From Gordius sp. MW1 (lineage: Eukaryota > Nematomorpha > Gordioida > Gordea > Gordiidae), in NCBI GenBank assembly GCA_964036665.1, contig OZ038526.1:26784001-26848000 (forward strand): DNA of 64,000 nt. Reading direction: 5' to 3'. The notes beneath the pieces were generated by a model. It made no database searches and was not told where the DNA came from. It saw only the letters and a program-made list of their open reading frames with translations. Shown here piece after piece: positions 1-15,000 of the stretch (positions are counted from its first letter, which is position 1; the number at the start of each line of letters is the position of its first letter). Made by a program: the position numbers and the translations under genes.

Positions 1-3000
1 CGGTTGATGCTGGTGTTGAACCTGATGGACCGGTTGATGCTGGTGTTGAACCAGATGGACCGGTTGATGCTGGAGTTGGACCCGATGGATAAGTAGATGC
101 TGGTGTTGGACCTGATGGGCCTGTTGATGCTGGTGTTGGACCTGATGGACCGGTTGATGCTGGTGTTGGACCTGATGGACCAGTTGATGCTGGTGTTGGA
201 CCTGATGGACCTGTTGACGATGGAGTTAGCCCTGGAGGACAAGTTGTTGTCGGAGTGGCTGATTGACCTGTACTGGACTGTGTAGTGTCAGTGGAAGGTA
301 CAGTTGGACCTGATGGGCCGGTTGATGCTGGTGTTGGACCTGACGGACCGGTTGATGCTGGTGTTGGACCTGATGGACCGGTTGATGCTGGTGTTGGACC
401 TGATGGACCTGTTGATGCTGGGGTTGGACCAGATGGACCGGTTGATGCTGGAGTTGGACCTGATGGATAAGTAGATGCTGGTGTTGGACCTGATGGACCG
501 GTTGATGCTGGTGTTGGACCTGATGGACCGGTTGATGCTGGAGTTGGACCTGATGGACCTGTTGATGCTGGTGTTGGACCTGATGGGCCTGTTGATGCTG
601 GTGTTGGACCTGATGGACCGGTTGATGCTGGTGTTGGACCTGATGGACCGGTTGATGCTGGTGTTGGACCTGATGGACCTGTTGATGCTGGTGTTGGACC
701 AGATGGACCGGTTGATGCTGGAGTTGGACCTGATGGATAAGTAGATGCTGGTGTTGGACCTGATGGGCCGGTTGATGCTGGAGTTGGACCTGATGGATAA
801 GTAGATGCTGGTGTTGGACCTGATGGACCGGTTGATGCTGGTGTTGGACCTGATGGACCGGTTGATGCTGGAGTTGGACCTGATGGACCTGTTGATGCTG
901 GTGTTGGACCTGATGGGCCTGTTGATGCTGGTGTTGGACCTGATGGACCGGTTGATGCTGGTGTTGGACCTGATGGGCCTGTTGATGCTGGTGTTGGACC
1001 TGATGGACCGGTTGATGCTGGTGTTGGACCTGATGGACCGGTTGATGCTGGTGTTGGACCTGATGGACCGCTTGATGCTGGTGTTGGACCTGATGGGCCG
1101 GTTGATGCTGGTGTTGGACCTGTTGACGATGGAGTTAGCCCTGGAGGACAAGTTGTTGTCGGAGTGGCTGATTGACCTGTAATGGACTGTGTAGTGTCAG
1201 TGGAAGGTACAGTTGGACCTGATGGGCCAGTTGATGCTGGTGTTGGACCTGATGGACCGCTTGATGCTGGTGTTGGACCTGATGGGCCGGTTGATGCTGG
1301 TGTTGGACCTGATGGACCTGTTGACGATGGAGTTAGCCCTGGAGGACAAGTTGTTGTCGGAGTGGCTGATTGACCTGTACTGGACTGTGTAGTGTCAGTG
1401 GAAGGTACAGTTGGACCTGATGGGCCGGTTGATGCTGGTGTTGGACCTGATGGACCTGTTGACGATGGAGTTAGCCCTGGAGGACAAGTTGTTGTCGGAG
1501 TGGCTGATTGACCTGTACTGGACTGTGTAGTGTCAGTGGAAGGTACAGTTGGACCTGATGGGCCGGTTGATGCTGGTGTTGGACCTGACGGACCGGTTGA
1601 TGCTGGTGTTGGACCTGATGGACCGGTTGATGCTGGTGTAGGACCTGACGGACCGGTTGATGCTGGTGTTGGACCAGATGGACCGGTTGATGCTGGAGTT
1701 GGACCTGATGGATAAGTAGATGCTGGTGTTGGACCTGATGGCCCTGTTGATGCTGGTGTTGGACCTGATGGACCGGTTGATGCTGGTGTTGGACCTGATG
1801 GACCTGTTGATGCTGGTGTTGGACCTGACGGACCGGTTGATGCTGGTGTTGGACCTGATGGACCGGTTGATGCTGGTGTTGGACCTGATGGACCTGTTGA
1901 TGCTGGTGTTGGACCTGATGGGCCTGTTGATGCTGGTGTTGGACCAGATGGACCGGTTGATGCTGGTGTTGGACCTGATGGATAAGTAGATGCTGGTGTT
2001 GGACCTGACGGACTTGTTGATGCTGGTGTTGAACCTGATGGATAAGTAGATGCTGGTGTTGGACCTGATGGACCGGTTGATGCTGGTGTTGGACCTGATG
2101 GACCGGTTGATGCTGGTGTTGGACCTGATGGACCTGTTGATGCTGGTGTTGGACCTGACGGACCGGTTGATGCTGGTGTTGGACCTGATGGACCGGTTGA
2201 TGCTGGTGTTGGACCTGACGGACCGGTTGATGCTGGTGTTGGACCTGATGGACCTGTTGATGCTGGTGTTGGACCTGACGGACCGGTTGATGCTGGTGTT
2301 GGACCTGATGGACCGGTTGATGCTGGTGTTGGACCTGATGGACCTGTTGATGCTGGTGTTGGACCTGATGGGCCTGTTGATGCTGGTGTTGGACCTGATG
2401 GACCGGTTGATGCTGGTGTTGGACCAGATGGACCGGTTGATGCTGGTGTTGGACCTGATGGATAAGTAGATGCTGGTCTTGGACCTGACGGACTTGTTGA
2501 TGCTGGTGTTGAACCTGATGGATAAGTAGATGCTGGTGTTGGACCTGGTGGACCGGTTGATGCTGGTGTTGGACCTGATGGACCGGTTGATGCTGGTGTT
2601 GAACCTGATGGATAAGTAGATGCTGGTGTTGGACCTGATGGACCGGTTGATGCTGGTGTTGGACCTGATGGACCGGTTGATGCTGGTGTTGGACCTGATG
2701 GACCCGTTGATGCTGGTGTTGGACCTGACGGACCGGTTGATGCTGGTGTTGGACCTGATGGACCGGTTGATGCTGGTGTTGGACCTGATGGACCGGTTGA
2801 TGCTGGTGTTGAACCAGATGGACCGGTTGATGCTGGAGTTGGACCCGATGGATAAGTAGATGCTGGTGTTGGACCTGATGGGCCTGTTGATGCTGGTGTT
2901 GGACCTGATGGACCGGTTGATGCTGGTGTTGGACCTGATGGACCGGTTGATGCTGGAGTTGGACCTGATGGACCTGTTGATGCTGGTGTTGGACCTGATG

Positions 3001-6000
3001 GGCCTGTTGATGCTGGTGTTGGACCTGATGGACCGGTTGATGCTGGTGTTGGACCTGATGGGCCTGTTGATGCTGGTGTTGGACCTGATGGACCGGTTGA
3101 TGCTGGTGTTGGACCTGATGGACCGGTTGATGCTGGTGTTGGACCTGATGGGCCTGTTGATGCTGATGTTGGACCTGATGGACCGGTTGATGCTGGTGTT
3201 GGACCTGATGGACCTGTTGATGCTGGTGTTGGACCTGATGGGCCTGTTGATGCTGGTGTTGGACCTGATGGACCGGTTGATGCTGGTGTTGGACCTGATG
3301 GACCGGTTGATGCTGGTGTTGAACCTGATGGACCGGTTGATGCTGGTGTTGAACCAGATGGACCGGTTGATGCTGGAGTTGGACCCGATGGATAAGTAGA
3401 TGCTGGTGTTGGACCTGATGGGCCTGTTGATGCTGGTGTTGGACCTGATGGACCGGTTGATGCTGGTGTTGGACCTGATGGACCAGTTGATGCTGGTGTT
3501 GGACCTGATGGACCTGTTGACGATGGAGTTAGCCCTGGAGGACAAGTTGTTGTCGGAGTGGCTGATTGACCTGTACTGGACTGTGTAGTGTCAGTGGAAG
3601 GTACAGTTGGACCTGATGGGCCGGTTGATGCTGGTGTTGGACCTGACGGACCGGTTGATGCTGGTGTTGGACCTGATGGACCGGTTGATGCTGGTGTTGG
3701 ACCTGATGGACCTGTTGATGCTGGGGTTGGACCAGATGGACCGGTTGATGCTGGAGTTGGACCTGATGGATAAGTAGATGCTGGTGTTGGACCTGATGGA
3801 CCGGTTGATGCTGGTGTTGGACCTGATGGACCGGTTGATGCTGGAGTTGGACCTGATGGACCTGTTGATGCTGGTGTTGGACCTGATGGGCCTGTTGATG
3901 CTGGTGTTGGACCTGATGGACCGGTTGATGCTGGTGTTGGACCTGATGGACCGGTTGATGCTGGTGTTGGACCTGATGGACCTGTTGATGCTGGTGTTGG
4001 ACCAGATGGACCGGTTGATGCTGGAGTTGGACCTGATGGATAAGTAGATGCTGGTGTTGGACCTGATGGGCCGGTTGATGCTGGAGTTGGACCTGATGGA
4101 TAAGTAGATGCTGGTGTTGGACCTGATGGATCGGTTGATGCTGGTGTTGGACCTGATGGACCTGTTGATGCTGGTGTTGGACCTGATGGGCCTGTTGATG
4201 CTGGTGTTGGACCTGATGGACCGGTTGATGCTGGTGTTGGACCTGATGGGCCTGTTGATGCTGGTGTTGGACCTGATGGACCGGTTGATGCTGGTGTTGG
4301 ACCTGATGGACCGGTTGATGCTGGTGTTGGACCTGATGGACCGCTTGATGCTGGTGTTGGACCTGATGGGCCGGTTGATGCTGGTGTTGGACCTGATGGA
4401 CCTGTTGACGATGGAGTTAGCCCTGGAGGACAAGTTGTTGTCGGAGTGGCTGATTGACCTGTAATGGACTGTGTAGTGTCAGTGGAAGGTACAGTTGGAC
4501 CTGATGGGCCAGTTGATGCTGGTGTTGGACCTGATGGACCGCTTGATGCTGGTGTTGGACCTGATGGGCCGGTTGATGCTGGTGTTGGACCTGATGGACC
4601 TGTTGACGATGGAGTTAGCCCTGGAGGACAAGTTGTTGTCGGAGTGGCTGATTGACCTGTACTGGACTGTGTAGTGTCAGTGGAAGGTACAGTTGGACCT
4701 GATGGGCCGGTTGATGCTGGTGTTGGACCTGATGGACCTGTTGACGATGGAGTTAGCCCTGGAGGACAAGTTGTTGTCGGAGTGGCTGATTGACCTGTAC
4801 TGGACTGTGTAGTGTCAGTGGAAGGTACAGTTGGACCTGATGGGCCGGTTGATGCTGGTGTTGGACCTGACGGACCGGTTGATGCTGGTGTTGGACCTGA
4901 TGGACCGGTTGATGCTGGTGTAGGACCTGACGGACCGGTTGATGCTGGTGTTGGACCAGATGGACCGGTTGATGCTGGAGTTGGACCTGATGGATAAGTA
5001 GATGCTGGTGTTGGACCTGATGGCCCTGTTGATGCTGGTGTTGGACCTGATGGACCGGTTGATGCTGGTGTTGGACCTGATGGACCTGTTGATGCTGGTG
5101 TTGGACCTGACGGACCGGTTGATGCTGGTGTTGGACCTGATGGACCGGTTGATGCTGGTGTTGGACCTGATGGACCTGTTGATGCTGGTGTTGGACCTGA
5201 TGGGCCTGTTGATGCTGGTGTTGGACCAGATGGACCGGTTGATGCTGGTGTTGGACCTGATGGATAAGTAGATGCTGGTGTTGGACCTGACGGACTTGTT
5301 GATGCTGGTGTTGAACCTGATGGATAAGTAGATGCTGGTGTTGGACCTGATGGACCGGTTGATGCTGGTGTTGGACCTGATGGACCGGTTGATGCTGGTG
5401 TTGGACCTGATGGACCTGTTGACGATGGAGTTAGCCCTGGAGGACAAGTTGTTGTCGGAGTGGCTGATTGACCTGTACTGGACTGTGTAGTGTCAGTGGA
5501 AGGTACAGTTGGACCTGATGGGCCGGTTGATGCTGGTGTTGGACCTGATGGACCTGTTGACGATGGAGTTAGCCCTGGAGGACAAGTTGTTGTCGGAGTG
5601 GCTGATTGACCTGTACTGGACTGTGTAGTGTCAGTGGAAGGTACAGTTGGACCTGATGGGCCGGTTGATGCTGGTGTTGGACCTGACGGACCGGTTGATG
5701 CTGGTGTTGGACCTGATGGACCGGTTGATGCTGGTGTAGGACCTGACGGACCGGTTGATGCTGGTGTTGGACCAGATGGACCGGTTGATGCTGGAGTTGG
5801 ACCTGATGGATAAGTAGATGCTGGTGTTGGACCTGATGGCCCTGTTGATGCTGGTGTTGGACCTGATGGACCGGTTGATGCTGGTGTTGGACCTGATGGA
5901 CCTGTTGATGCTGGTGTTGGACCTGACGGACCGGTTGATGCTGGTGTTGGACCTGATGGACCGGTTGATGCTGGTGTTGGACCTGATGGACCTGTTGATG

Positions 6001-9000
6001 CTGGTGTTGGACCTGATGGGCCTGTTGATGCTGGTGTTGGACCAGATGGACCGGTTGATGCTGGTGTTGGACCTGATGGATAAGTAGATGCTGGTGTTGG
6101 ACCTGACGGACTTGTTGATGCTGGTGTTGAACCTGATGGATAAGTAGATGCTGGTGTTGGACCTGATGGACCGGTTGATGCTGGTGTTGGACCTGATGGA
6201 CCGGTTGATGCTGGTGTTGGACCTGATGGACCTGTTGATGCTGGTGTTGGACCTGACGGACCGGTTGATGCTGGTGTTGGACCTGATGGACCGGTTGATG
6301 CTGGTGTTGGACCTGACGGACCGGTTGATGCTGGTGTTGGACCTGATGGACCTGTTGATGCTGGTGTTGGACCTGACGGACCGGTTGATGCTGGTGTTGG
6401 ACCTGATGGACCGGTTGATGCTGGTGTTGGACCTGATGGACCTGTTGATGCTGGTGTTGGACCTGATGGGCCTGTTGATGCTGGTGTTGGACCTGATGGA
6501 CCGGTTGATGCTGGTGTTGGACCAGATGGACCGGTTGATGCTGGTGTTGGACCTGATGGATAAGTAGATGCTGGTGTTGGACCTGACGGACTTGTTGATG
6601 CTGGTGTTGAACCTGATGGATAAGTAGATGCTGGTGTTGGACCTGATGGACCGGTTGATGCTGGTGTTGGACCTGATGGACCGGTTGATGCTGGTGTTGG
6701 ACCTGATGGACCCGTTGATGCTGGTGTTGGACCTGACGGACCGGTTGATGCTGGTGTTGGACCTGATGGACCGGTTGATGCTGGTGTTGGACCTGATGGA
6801 CCTGTTGATGCTGGTGTTGGACCTGATGGGCCTGTTGATGCTGGTGTTGGACCTGATGGACCGGTTGATGCTGGTGTTGGACCTGATGGACCTGTTGATG
6901 CTGGTGTTGGACCTGATGGGCCTGTTGATGCTGGTGTTGGACCTGATGGACCGGTTGATGCTGGTGTTGAACCTGATGGACCGGTTGATGCTGGTGTTGG
7001 ACCAGATGGACCGGTTGATGCTGGTGTTGGACCTGATGGATAAGTAGATGCTGGTGTTGGACCTGACGGACTTGTTGATGCTGGTGTTGAACCTGATGGA
7101 TAAGTAGATGCTGGTGTTGGACCTGATGGACCGGTTGATGCTGGTGTTGGACCTGATGGACCGGTTGATGCTGGTGTTGGACCTGATGGACCAGTTGATG
7201 CTGGTGTTGGACCTGTTGACGATGGAGTTAGCCCTGGAGGACAAGTTGTTGTCGGAGTGGCTGATTGACCTGTACTGGACTGTGTAGTGTCAGTGGAAGG
7301 TACAGTTGGACCTGATGGGCCGGTTGATGCTGGTGTTGGACCTGACGGACCGGTTGATGCTGGTGTTGGACCTGATGGACCGGTTGATGCTGGTGTTGGA
7401 CCTGATGGACCTGTTGATGCTGGGGTTGGACCAGATGGACCAGTTGATGCTGGAGTTGGACCTGATGGATAAGTAGATGCTGGTGTTGGACCTGATGGAC
7501 CGGTTGATGCTGGTGTTGGACCTGATGGACCGGTTGATGCTGGAGTTGGACCTGATGGACCTGTTGATGCTGGTGTTGGACCTGATGGGCCTGTTGATGC
7601 TGGTGTTGGACCTGATGGACCGGTTGATGCTGGTGTTGGACCTGATGGACCGGTTGATGCTGGTGTTGGACCTGATGGACCTGTTGATGCTGGTGTTGGA
7701 CCAGATGGACCGGTTGATGCTGGAGTTGGACCTGATGGATAAGTAGATGCTGGTGTTGGACCTGATGGGCCGGTTGATGCTGGTGTTGGACCTGATGGAC
7801 CGGTTGATGCTGGTGTTGGACCTGATGGACCTGTTGATGCTGGTGTTGGACCTGATGGGCCTGTTGATGCTGGTGTTGGACCTGATGGACCGGTTGATGC
7901 TGGTGTTGAACCTGATGGACCGGTTGATGCTGGTGTTGGACCAGATGGACCGGTTGATGCTGGTGTTGGACCTGATGGATAAGTAGATGCTGGTGTTGGA
8001 CCTGACGGACTTGTTGATGCTGGTGTTGAACCTGATGGATAAGTAGATGCTGGTGTTGGACCTGATGGACCGGTTGATGCTGGTGTTGGACCTGATGGAC
8101 CGGTTGATGCTGGTGTTGAACCTGATGGACCAGTTGATGCTGGTGTTGGACCTGTTGACGATGGAGTTAGCCCTGGAGGACAAGTTGTTGTCGGAGTGGC
8201 TGATTGACCTGTACTGGACTGTGTAGTGTCAGTGGAAGGTACAGTTGGACCTGATGGGCCGGTTGATGCTGGTGTTGGACCTGACGGACCGGTTGATGCT
8301 GGTGTTGGACCTGATGGACCGGTTGATGCTGGTGTTGGACCTGATGGACCTGTTGATGCTGGGGTTGGACCAGATGGACCAGTTGATGCTGGAGTTGGAC
8401 CTGATGGATAAGTAGATGCTGGTGTTGGACCTGATGGACCGGTTGATGCTGGTGTTGGACCTGATGGACCGGTTGATGCTGGTGTTGGACCTGATGGACC
8501 TGTTGATGCTGGTGTTGGACCTGACGGACCGGTTGATGCTGGTGTTGGACCTGATGGACCGGTTGATGCTGGTGTTGGACCTGACGGACCGGTTGATGCT
8601 GGTGTTGGACCTGATGGACCTGTTGATGCTGGTGTTGGACCTGACGGACCGGTTGATGCTGGTGTTGGACCTGATGGACCGGTTGATGCTGGTGTTGGAC
8701 CTGATGGACCTGTTGATGCTGGTGTTGGACCTGATGGGCCTGTTGATGCTGGTGTTGGACCTGATGGACCGGTTGATGCTGGTGTTGGACCAGATGGACC
8801 GGTTGATGCTGGTGTTGGACCTGATGGATAAGTAGATGCTGGTGTTGGACCTGACGGACTTGTTGATGCTGGTGTTGAACCTGATGGATAAGTAGATGCT
8901 GGTGTTGGACCTGATGGACCGGTTGATGCTGGTGTTGGACCTGATGGACCGGTTGATGCTGGTGTTGGACCTGATGGACCCGTTGATGCTGGTGTTGGAC

Positions 9001-12000
9001 CTGACGGACCGGTTGATGCTGGTGTTGGACCTGATGGACCGGTTGATGCTGGTGTTGGACCTGATGGACCTGTTGATGCTGGTGTTGGACCTGATGGGCC
9101 TGTTGATGCTGGTGTTGGACCTGATGGACCGGTTGATGCTGGTGTTGGACCTGATGGACCTGTTGATGCTGGTGTTGGACCTGATGGGCCTGTTGATGCT
9201 GGTGTTGGACCTGATGGACCGGTTGATGCTGGTGTTGAACCTGATGGACCGGTTGATGCTGGTGTTGGACCAGATGGACCGGTTGATGCTGGTGTTGGAC
9301 CTGATGGATAAGTAGATGCTGGTGTTGGACCTGACGGACTTGTTGATGCTGGTGTTGAACCTGATGGATAAGTAGATGCTGGTGTTGAACCTGATGGACC
9401 GGTTGATGCTGGTGTTGGACCTGATGGACCGGTTGATGCTGGTGTTGGACCTGATGGACCAGTTGATGCTGGTGTTGGACCTGTTGACGATGGAGTTAGC
9501 CCTGGAGGACAAGTTGTTGTCGGAGTGGCTGATTGACCTGTACTGGACTGTGTAGTGTCAGTGGAAGGTACAGTTGGACCTGATGGGCCGGTTGATGCTG
9601 GTGTTGGACCTGACGGACCGGTTGATGCTGGTGTTGGACCTGATGGACCGGTTGATGCTGGTGTTGGACCTGATGGACCTGTTGATGCTGGGGTTGGACC
9701 AGATGGACCAGTTGATGCTGGAGTTGGACCTGATGGATAAGTAGATGCTGGTGTTGGACCTGATGGACCGGTTGATGCTGGTGTTGGACCTGATGGACCG
9801 GTTGATGCTGGAGTTGGACCTGATGGACCTGTTGATGCTGGTGTTGGACCTGATGGGCCTGTTGATGCTGGTGTTGGACCTGATGGACCGGTTGATGCTG
9901 GTGTTGGACCTGATGGACCGGTTGATGCTGGTGTTGGACCTGATGGACCTGTTGATGCTGGTGTTGGACCAGATGGACCGGTTGATGCTGGAGTTGGACC
10001 TGATGGATAAGTAGATGCTGGTGTTGGACCTGATGGGCCGGTTGATGCTGGTGTTGGACCTGATGGACCGGTTGATGCTGGTGTTGGACCTGATGGACCT
10101 GTTGATGCTGGTGTTGGACCTGATGGGCCTGTTGATGCTCGTGTTGGACCTGATGGACCGGTTGATGCTGGTGTTGAACCTGATGGACCGGTTGATGCTG
10201 GTGTTGGACCAGATGGACCGGTTGATGCTGGTGTTGGACCTGATGGATAAGTAGATGCTGGTGTTGGACCTGACGGACTTGTTGATGCTGGTGTTGAACC
10301 TGATGGATAAGTAGATGCTGGTGTTGGACCTGATGGACCGGTTGATGCTGGTGTTGGACCTGATGGACCGGTTGATGCTGGTGTTGGACCTGATGGACCA
10401 GTTGATGCTGGTGTTGGACCTGTTGACGATGGAGTTAGCCCTGGAGGACAAGTTGTTGTCGGAGTGGCTGATTGACCTGTACTGGACTGTGTAGTGTCAG
10501 TGGAAGGTACAGTTGGACCTGATGGGCCGGTTGATGCTGGTGTTGGACCTGACGGACCGGTTGATGCTGGTGTTGGACCTGATGGACCGGTTGATGCTGG
10601 TGTTGGACCTGATGGACCTGTTGATGCTGGGGTTGGACCAGATGGACCAGTTGATGCTGGAGTTGGACCTGATGGATAAGTAGATGCTGGTGTTGGACCT
10701 GATGGACCGGTTGATGCTGGTGTTGGACCTGATGGACCGGTTGATGCTGGTGTTGGACCTGATGGACCTGTTGATGCTGGTGTTGGACCTGACGGACCGG
10801 TTGATGCTGGTGTTGGACCTGATGGACCGGTTGATGCTGGTGTTGGACCTGACGGACCGGTTGATGCTGGTGTTGGACCTGATGGACCTGTTGATGCTGG
10901 TGTTGGACCTGACGGACCGGTTGATGCTGGTGTTGGACCTGATGGACCGGTTGATGCTGGTGTTGGACCTGATGGACCTGTTGATGCTGGTGTTGGACCT
11001 GATGGGCCTGTTGATGCTGGTGTTGGACCTGATGGACCGGTTGATGCTGGTGTTGGACCTGATGGACCTGTTGATGCTGGTGTTGGACCTGATGGGCCTG
11101 TTGATGCTGGTGTTGGACCTGATGGACCGGTTGATGCTGGTGTTGGACCTGATGGACCGGTTGATGCTGGTGTTGGACCTGATGGACCTGTTGATGCTGG
11201 TGTTGGACCTGACGGACCGGTTGGTGCTGGTGTTGGACCTGATGGACCGGTTGATGCTGGTGTTGGAGACGGACCGGTTGATGCTGGTGTTGGACCTGAT
11301 GGACCTGTTGATGCTGGTGTTGGACCTGATGGGCCTGTTGATGCTGGTGTTGGACCTGATGGACCGGTTGATGCTGGTGTTGGACCAGATGGACCGGTTG
11401 ATGCTGGTGTTGGACCTGATGGATAAGTAGATGCTGGTGTTGGACCTGACGGACTTGTTGATGCTGGTGTTGAACCTGATGGATAAGTAGATGCTGGTGT
11501 TGGACCTGATGGACCGGTTGATGCTGGTGTTGGACCTGATGGACCGGTTGATGCTGGTGTTGGACCTGATGGACCTGTTGATGCTGGTGTTGGACCTGAC
11601 GGACCGGTTGATGCTGGTGTTGGACCTGATGGACCGGTTGATGCTGGTGTTGGACCTGATGGACCTGTTGATGCTGGTGTTGGACCTGATGGGCCTGTTG
11701 ATGCTGGTGTTGGACCTGATGGACCTGTTGATGCTGGTGTTGGACCTGATGGGCCTGTTGATGCTGGTGTTGGACCTGATGGACCGGTTGATGCTGGTGT
11801 TGGACCAGATGGACCGGTTGATGCTGGAGTTGGACCTGATGGATAAGTAGATGCTGGTGTTGGACCTGATGGACCGGTTGATGCTGGTGTTGGACCTGAT
11901 GGACCGGTTGATGCTGGAGTTGGACCTGATGGACCTGTTGATGCTGGTGTTGGACCTGATGGGCCTGTTGATGCTGGTGTTGGACCTGATGGACCGGTTG

Positions 12001-15000
12001 ATGCTGGTGTTGGACCAGATGGACCGGTTGATGCTGGTGTTGGACCTGATGGATAAGTAGATGCTGGTGTTGGACCTGACGGACTTGTTGATGCTGGTGT
12101 TGAACCTGATGGATAAGTAGATGCTGGTGTTGGACCTGATGGACCGGTTGATGCTGGTGTTGGACCTGATGGACCTGTTGATGCTGGTGTTGGACCTGAT
12201 GGGCCTGTTGATGCTGGTGTTGGACCTGATGGACCGGTTGATGCTGGTGTTGGACCTGATGGACCTGTTGATGCTGGTGTTGGACCTGATGGGCCTGTTG
12301 ATGCTGGTGTTGGACCTGATGGACCGGTTGATGCTGGTGTTGGACCTGATGGACCGGTTGATGCTGGTGTTGGACCTGATGGACCTGTTGATGCTGGTGT
12401 TGGACCTGACGGACCGGTTGGTGCTGGTGTTGGACCTGATGGACCGGTTGATGCTGGTGTTGGAGACGGACCGGTTGATGCTGGTGTTGGACCTGATGGA
12501 CCTGTTGATGCTGGTGTTGGACCTGACGGACCGGTTGATGCTGGTGTTGGACCTGATGGACCGGTTGATGCTGGTGTTGGACCTGATGGACCTGTTGATG
12601 CTGGTGTTGGACCTGATGGGCCTGTTGATGCTGGTGTTGGACCTGATGGACCGGTTGATGCTGGTGTTGGACCAGATGGACCGGTTGATGCTGGTGTTGG
12701 ACCTGATGGATAAGTAGATGCTGGTGTTGGACCTGACGGACTTGTTGATGCTGGTGTTGAACCTGATGGATAAGTAGATGCTGGTGTTGGACCTGATGGA
12801 CCGGTTGATGCTGGTGTTGGACCTGATGGACCGGTTGATGCTGGTGTTGGACCTGATGGACCTGTTGATGCTGGTGTTGGACCTGACGGACCGGTTGATG
12901 CTGGTGTTGGACCTGATGGACCGGTTGATGCTGGTGTTGGACCTGATGGACCTGTTGATGCTGGTGTTGGACCTGATGGGCCTGTTGATGCTGGTGTTGG
13001 ACCTGATGGACCTGTTGATGCTGGTGTTGGACCTGATGGGCCTGTTGATGCTGGTGTTGGACCTGATGGACCGGTTGATGCTGGTGTTGGACCAGATGGA
13101 CCGGTTGATGCTGGAGTTGGACCTGATGGATAAGTAGATGCTGGTGTTGGACCTGATGGGCCTGTTGATGCTGGTGTTGGACCTGATGGACCGGTTGATG
13201 CTGGTGTTGGACCTGATGGACCGGTTGATGCTGGTGTTGAACCTGATGGACCGGTTGATGCTGGTGTTGGACCAGATGGACCGGTTGATGCTGGTGTTGG
13301 ACCTGATGGATAAGTAGATGCTGGTGTTGGACCTGACGGACTTGTTGATGCTGGTGTTGAACCTGATGGATAAGTAGATGCTGGTGTTGGACCTGATGGA
13401 CCGGTTGATGCTGGTGTTGGACCTGATGGACCGGTTGATGCTGGTGTTGGACCTGATGGACCAGTTGATGCTGGTGTTGGACCTGTTGACGATGGAGTTA
13501 GCCCTGGAGGACAAGTTGTTGTCGGAGTGGCTGATTGACCTGTACTGGACTGTGTAGTGTCAGTGGAAGGTACAGTTGGACCTGATGGGCCGGTTGATGC
13601 TGGTGTTGGACCTGACGGACCGGTTGATGCTGGTGTTGGACCTGATGGACCGGTTGATGCTGGTGTAGGACCTGACGGACCGGTTGATGCTGGTGTTGGA
13701 CCAGATGGACCGGTTGATGCTGGAGTTGGACCTGATGGATAAGTAGATGCTGGTGTTGGACCTGATGGCCCTGTTGATGCTGGTGTTGGACCTGATGGAC
13801 CGGTTGATGCTGGTGTTGGACCTGATGGACCTGTTGATGCTGGTGTTGGACCTGACGGACCGGTTGATGCTGGTGTTGGACCTGATGGACCGGTTGATGC
13901 TGGTGTTGGACCTGATGGACCTGTTGATGCTGGTGTTGGACCTGATGGGCCTGTTGATGCTGGTGTTGGACCAGATGGACCGGTTGATGCTGGTGTTGGA
14001 CCTGATGGATAAGTAGATGCTGGTGTTGGACCTGACGGACTTGTTGATGCTGGTGTTGAACCTGATGGATAAGTAGATGCTGGTGTTGGACCTGATGGAC
14101 CGGTTGATGCTGGTGTTGGACCTGATGGACCGGTTGATGCTGGTGTTGGACCTGATGGACCTGTTGATGCTGGTGTTGGACCAGATGGACCGGTTGATGC
14201 TGGAGTTGGACCTGATGGATAAGTAGATGCTGGTGTTGGACCTGATGGACCGCTTGATGCTGGTGTTGGACCTGACGGACCGGTTGATGCTGGTGTTGGA
14301 CCAGATGGACCGGTTGATGCCGGTGTTGGACCTGATGGGCCGGTTGATGCTGGTGTTGGACCTGATGGACCGGTTGATGCTGGTGTTGGACCTGATGGAC
14401 CGGTTGATGCTAGTGTTGGACTTGATGGACCTGTTGATGCTGGTGTTGGACCAGATGGACCGGTTGATGCTGGAGTTGGACCTGATGGATAAGTAGATGC
14501 TGGTGTTGGACCTGACGGACCTGTTGATGTTGGTGTTGGACCTGATGGACCGGTTGATGCTGGAGTTGGACCTGATGGGCCGGTTGATGCCGGTGTTGGA
14601 CCTGATGGGCCGGTTGATGCTGGTGTTGGACCTGTTGATGCTGGTGTTGGACCAGATGGACCGGTTGATGCTGGAGTTGGACCTGATGGATAAGTAGATG
14701 CTGGTGTTGGACCTGTTGGACAGGTTGATGCTGGAGTTGGACCTGATGGATAAGTAGATGCTGGTGTTGGACCTGATGGACCTGTTGACGATGGAGTTAG
14801 CCCTGGAGGACAAGTTGTTGTCGGAGTGGCTGATTGACCTGTACTGGACTGTGTAGTGTCAGTGGAAGGTACAGTTGGACCTGATGGGCCGGTTGATGCT
14901 GGTGTTGGACCTGATGGACCGCTTGATGCTGGTGTTGGACCTGATGGGCCGGTTGATGCTGGTGTTGGACCTGATGGACCTGTTGACGATGGAGTTAGCC

